A stretch of DNA of 25,346 nucleotides from CAWKZT01 sp963854565 (GTDB lineage: Bacteria; Actinomycetota; Acidimicrobiia; Acidimicrobiales; JAHEJN01): assembly GCA_963854565.1 (NCBI GenBank), contig CAWKZT010000009.1, forward strand, positions 1 to 25,346. Direction: 5' to 3'. Shown here in pieces: positions 23,535-25,346 of the stretch (position 1 is its first letter; every line of letters starts with the position of its first letter). The position numbers and the translations under genes were made by a program. The notes beneath the pieces are model-generated. The model ran no database searches. It had not been told where the DNA came from and was given only the letters and a program-made list of their open reading frames with translations.

Positions 23535-24344
23535 CTAGGTATTGAGATTTCCGGAACGGAGACCTTCGAGATCAACGGTGACGTATTTGTAACCAGCCTG
23601 TTGCACAGCGGCAACCACCGCTTCTCGTTGCTTCACCATTTCCGACAAGGCATCAAGGGGAACCTCGATACGCGCCGTGTCGTCGTAGTGACGTACCCGC
23701 AAGGAGGCAAAGCCCAAGCGATGCAGCGCCGCTTCGGCCCGGTCCAGCTTGCTGAGTAGGCCCACGCTCACCTGCGTGCCGTAGGGGATGCGAGAGGCCA
23801 AGCAGGCGGCCGCTGGCTTATCCCAGGTTCGAAGGCCCAGGTGGTGCGAAACAGCGCGCACTGCGGCCTTGTCGAGACCGGCCTCGACAAAAGGAAATCT
23901 CGACCCGTGCTGGAGCGCGGCCTGCTGGCCCGGTCGGTGATCGTCGAGATCGTCAAGATTGACTCCCAGCACGATCGTGGCTGCGTTGGCCTCTGCAATG
24001 GGCACAAGTTCGTCCATCAACGCATCTTTACAATGGAAGCAACGATTCGTGTCGTTAAGCCGGTAGGCCGCATTAGCCATCTCGTCGGTCTCAACTACGT
24101 GCCAGTTGAGTTCCCACTCGTCGGCCAGTGCCTGGCAATCAGTAAGTTCATCGCCAGCCAGCGACGACGACACGGCGGTGACAACCAGAACGTTTTCCGA
24201 GCCAAGAACTTCGTTAGCGACATAGGCCAAAAGGGCCGAGTCTGCTCCCCCGCTAAAGGCGACAACCACCTGGTCGAGACCGGCAATTACGGCGCGCAAC
24301 TGCCGCATATCGCTATCCAGCCGGGATTGATCAGCGAGGGTCAC
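23535..24344 (-). CDS. larE: LarE-type sacrificial sulfur transferase
   Basis: LarE is an ATP-pyrophosphatase-fold protein that gives sulfur for the nickel-pincer cofactor of lactate racemase and relatives. The 269-residue product has the PP-loop SGGADS at about residues 31-36, a CFHCK pair (Cys102, Cys105), GVNLDDLDDHRPGQ, and KPAAACLASRIPYG, in which Cys181 matches the sulfur-donating cysteine of the lactobacillus protein. It begins with GTG; an ATG at codon 13 is an alternative. No larB, larC or larA is in the window. Because the family also occurs without a lactate racemase, its client here is open. It is the first gene of the minus-strand run. Confidence 0.9.
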   Translation of the reverse strand: MTLADQSRLDSDMRQLRAVIAGLDQVVVAFSGGADSALLAYVANEVLGSENVLVVTAVSSSLAGDELTDCQALADEWELNWHVVETDEMANAAYRLNDTNRCFHCKDALMDELVPIAEANAATIVLGVNLDDLDDHRPGQQAALQHGSRFPFVEAGLDKAAVRAVSHHLGLRTWDKPAAACLASRIPYGTQVSVGLLSKLDRAEAALHRLGFASLRVRHYDDTARIEVPLDALSEMVKQREAVVAAVQQAGYKYVTVDLEGLRSGNLNT

Positions 24345-24362
24345 CCCGCCAAGCTATTGGAA

Positions 24363-24372
24363 GAATCGATTC
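24363..24372. promoter_or_regulatory. 10-bp palindrome between larE and the ABC permease
   Basis: GAATCGATTC is a perfect palindrome in the 124-bp divergent gap (24345-24468), 18 bp upstream of the larE start. A TATACC near 24444 could be a -10 for the permease. Neither signal is strong. Confidence 0.2.
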
Positions 24373-24468
24373 GTCCAACGATGACGGCGAATCCACAGCA
24401 CGTTCCGCAGGCGGCTAAGGTTCTAATCGTTAACTCTGCCGCTATACCCACTGGAAATCCGATGAGCA

Positions 24469-25346
24469 ATGCCTGACCCTATAGCTGGCACATATGACCC
24501 TGACTTTTCGATGAAGACCGACACTGAACCCAGTTGGACCAAGCGGTCCGACACCACGGCCTGGTATGACCGGTTTCCATGGTGGGGCGTCATATTGTTT
24601 CTCATTTGGTCGACCATGTTGGCAAAAATCTTGTTCGACGACGACTACGACCTGGCCTGGAAACGCATTTCGCCCGGGGTAACCCTGACCATTCGTTCCA
24701 CTATCTCGGCCTTCGGACTAGCAACAGCGTTGGGGCTCATTCTTGGTCTAGGACGGACGCTGCAAACAGATGACCGCACCAATCCGTTGGTCCGGTTCAT
24801 CAAGATCTCCGCCAGAAACATCTGCCGTACCTACATCGAGTTCATCCGCGGTATCCCGATCCTGCCGCTCATATTTACGGTAGCCCTGGTCATCATTCCG
24901 CCCCTGAGCGAGTCAGTAGGACTTAAAAACAAGATCCCATCGGAATGGCGCGCCATAATCGCTCTCGCTCTAATTTACGGGGCCTACATTGCCGAAATTA
25001 TCCGAGCGGGTGTGCAATCGGTCGATCAGGGTCAAGTCGAGGCGGGTCGGTCACTTGGGCTTACCCGAGGGGCCACCACCCGTTCGATTGTGCTTCCTCA
25101 AGCAATCCGCAACGTGATTCCGCCGCTAGGTAATGACTTCATCGCGATTCTCAAGGACACTTCGCTACTTTCGGTACTTGGTGTGCTGGAGCTCACTCAG
25201 CTCACAAAACAGTTCGCCAACTCGAGTTTCAAGTTCCGTGAGGGTTACCTCGTGCTCACGTTCATCTACCTCAGTCTCACCATCGTGTTGTCCCTGTTAC
25301 TTCAACAACTGGAGAAGTACATGACGAAAGACAAGACAGGAGCGCG
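24469..25346 (+). CDS. Amino-acid ABC transporter permease (partial, runs off the window)
   Basis: At least 292 residues are coded without a stop up to the window end, so the C-terminus is missing. The protein is a HisM/GlnP-type membrane component of a polar amino-acid importer. Membrane segments lie at about residues 38-55, 78-95, 135-150, 170-185 and 260-282. The ATPase-contact EAA loop is clear as VEAGRSLGLTRG followed by SIVLPQAIRN and PPLGNDFIAILKDTSL. The ATG at 24469 gives an N-terminus of about 35 polar residues before the first membrane segment; an ATG at 24511 in the same frame is an alternative. TGA at 24463-24465 closes the frame upstream. The binding protein and ATPase are presumably beyond the window. 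Confidence 0.88.
   Translation, partial: MPDPIAGTYDPDFSMKTDTEPSWTKRSDTTAWYDRFPWWGVILFLIWSTMLAKILFDDDYDLAWKRISPGVTLTIRSTISAFGLATALGLILGLGRTLQTDDRTNPLVRFIKISARNICRTYIEFIRGIPILPLIFTVALVIIPPLSESVGLKNKIPSEWRAIIALALIYGAYIAEIIRAGVQSVDQGQVEAGRSLGLTRGATTRSIVLPQAIRNVIPPLGNDFIAILKDTSLLSVLGVLELTQLTKQFANSSFKFREGYLVLTFIYLSLTIVLSLLLQQLEKYMTKDKTGA

Noticed and set aside
1..25346. CRISPR arrays, insertion sequences, integrase or phage genes, toxin-antitoxin pairs
   Set aside because: Reading both strands I found no regularly spaced repeats, transposase or integrase motifs, or paired small toxin and antitoxin genes.

Overview
The window looks like a stretch of chromosome from a mid-GC actinobacterium. Several things point there: GTG starts, many 1-4 bp gene overlaps, a PAC2 family protein, an actinobacterial-type HelD, Flp/Tad pili without Gram-negative outer-membrane parts, and a stand-alone Lnt. 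An Acidimicrobiia-like lineage is my best guess, by inference only. I see no rRNA, tRNA, CRISPR array, insertion sequence or phage gene. Base composition and coding style look even across the window.

Layout. (1) 31-4932, minus strand: a Flp/Tad pilus locus in transcription order flp pilin, cpaB, tadA, tadB, tadC. A terminator-like hairpin and a candidate promoter lie between the pilin and the assembly genes. (2) 5237-7324, minus: HelD, the RNA-polymerase-recycling ATPase. It is divergent from a plus-strand run of hemE, hemY/cgoX and tag, which overlap by ATGA. A clean inverted repeat sits in the divergent promoter region. (3) 10496-10801, plus: a small IscA/HesB-like gene interrupted by one in-frame TGA. 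This is the most notable object here. It has a strong ribosome binding site, coding continues for 71 codons after the TGA, and 20 nt past the TGA there is a perfect 6-bp hairpin with a GGUC loop, as expected of a bacterial SECIS. I call it a selenoprotein whose Sec replaces the first cluster-binding cysteine of A-type carriers. lnt (apolipoprotein N-acyltransferase, with its usual nucleophilic Cys replaced by Ser) follows, and dtd converges on it.

(4) 13024-18071: a surface-glycan or glycolipid-like neighbourhood. A plus-strand operon (GT4 glycosyltransferase, SAM methyltransferase, alpha/alpha-toroid protein) converges on a minus-strand operon (GtrA membrane protein, second methyltransferase, secreted M15-type peptidase with an altered zinc ligand). 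(5) 18257-24344: a GNAT acetyltransferase divergent from a PAC2 protein, then a minus-strand run of larE, glnD, a Nudix hydrolase and a monoacylglycerol-lipase-like hydrolase. (6) 24469 to the end: an amino-acid ABC transporter permease cut by the window edge.

Most of the window is housekeeping (haem synthesis, nitrogen signalling, lipoprotein maturation, tRNA proofreading, DNA repair) with a pilus locus and a surface-polymer cluster. The selenoprotein would be missed or split by routine gene calling, because only its 66-codon tail is an open frame under standard decoding.
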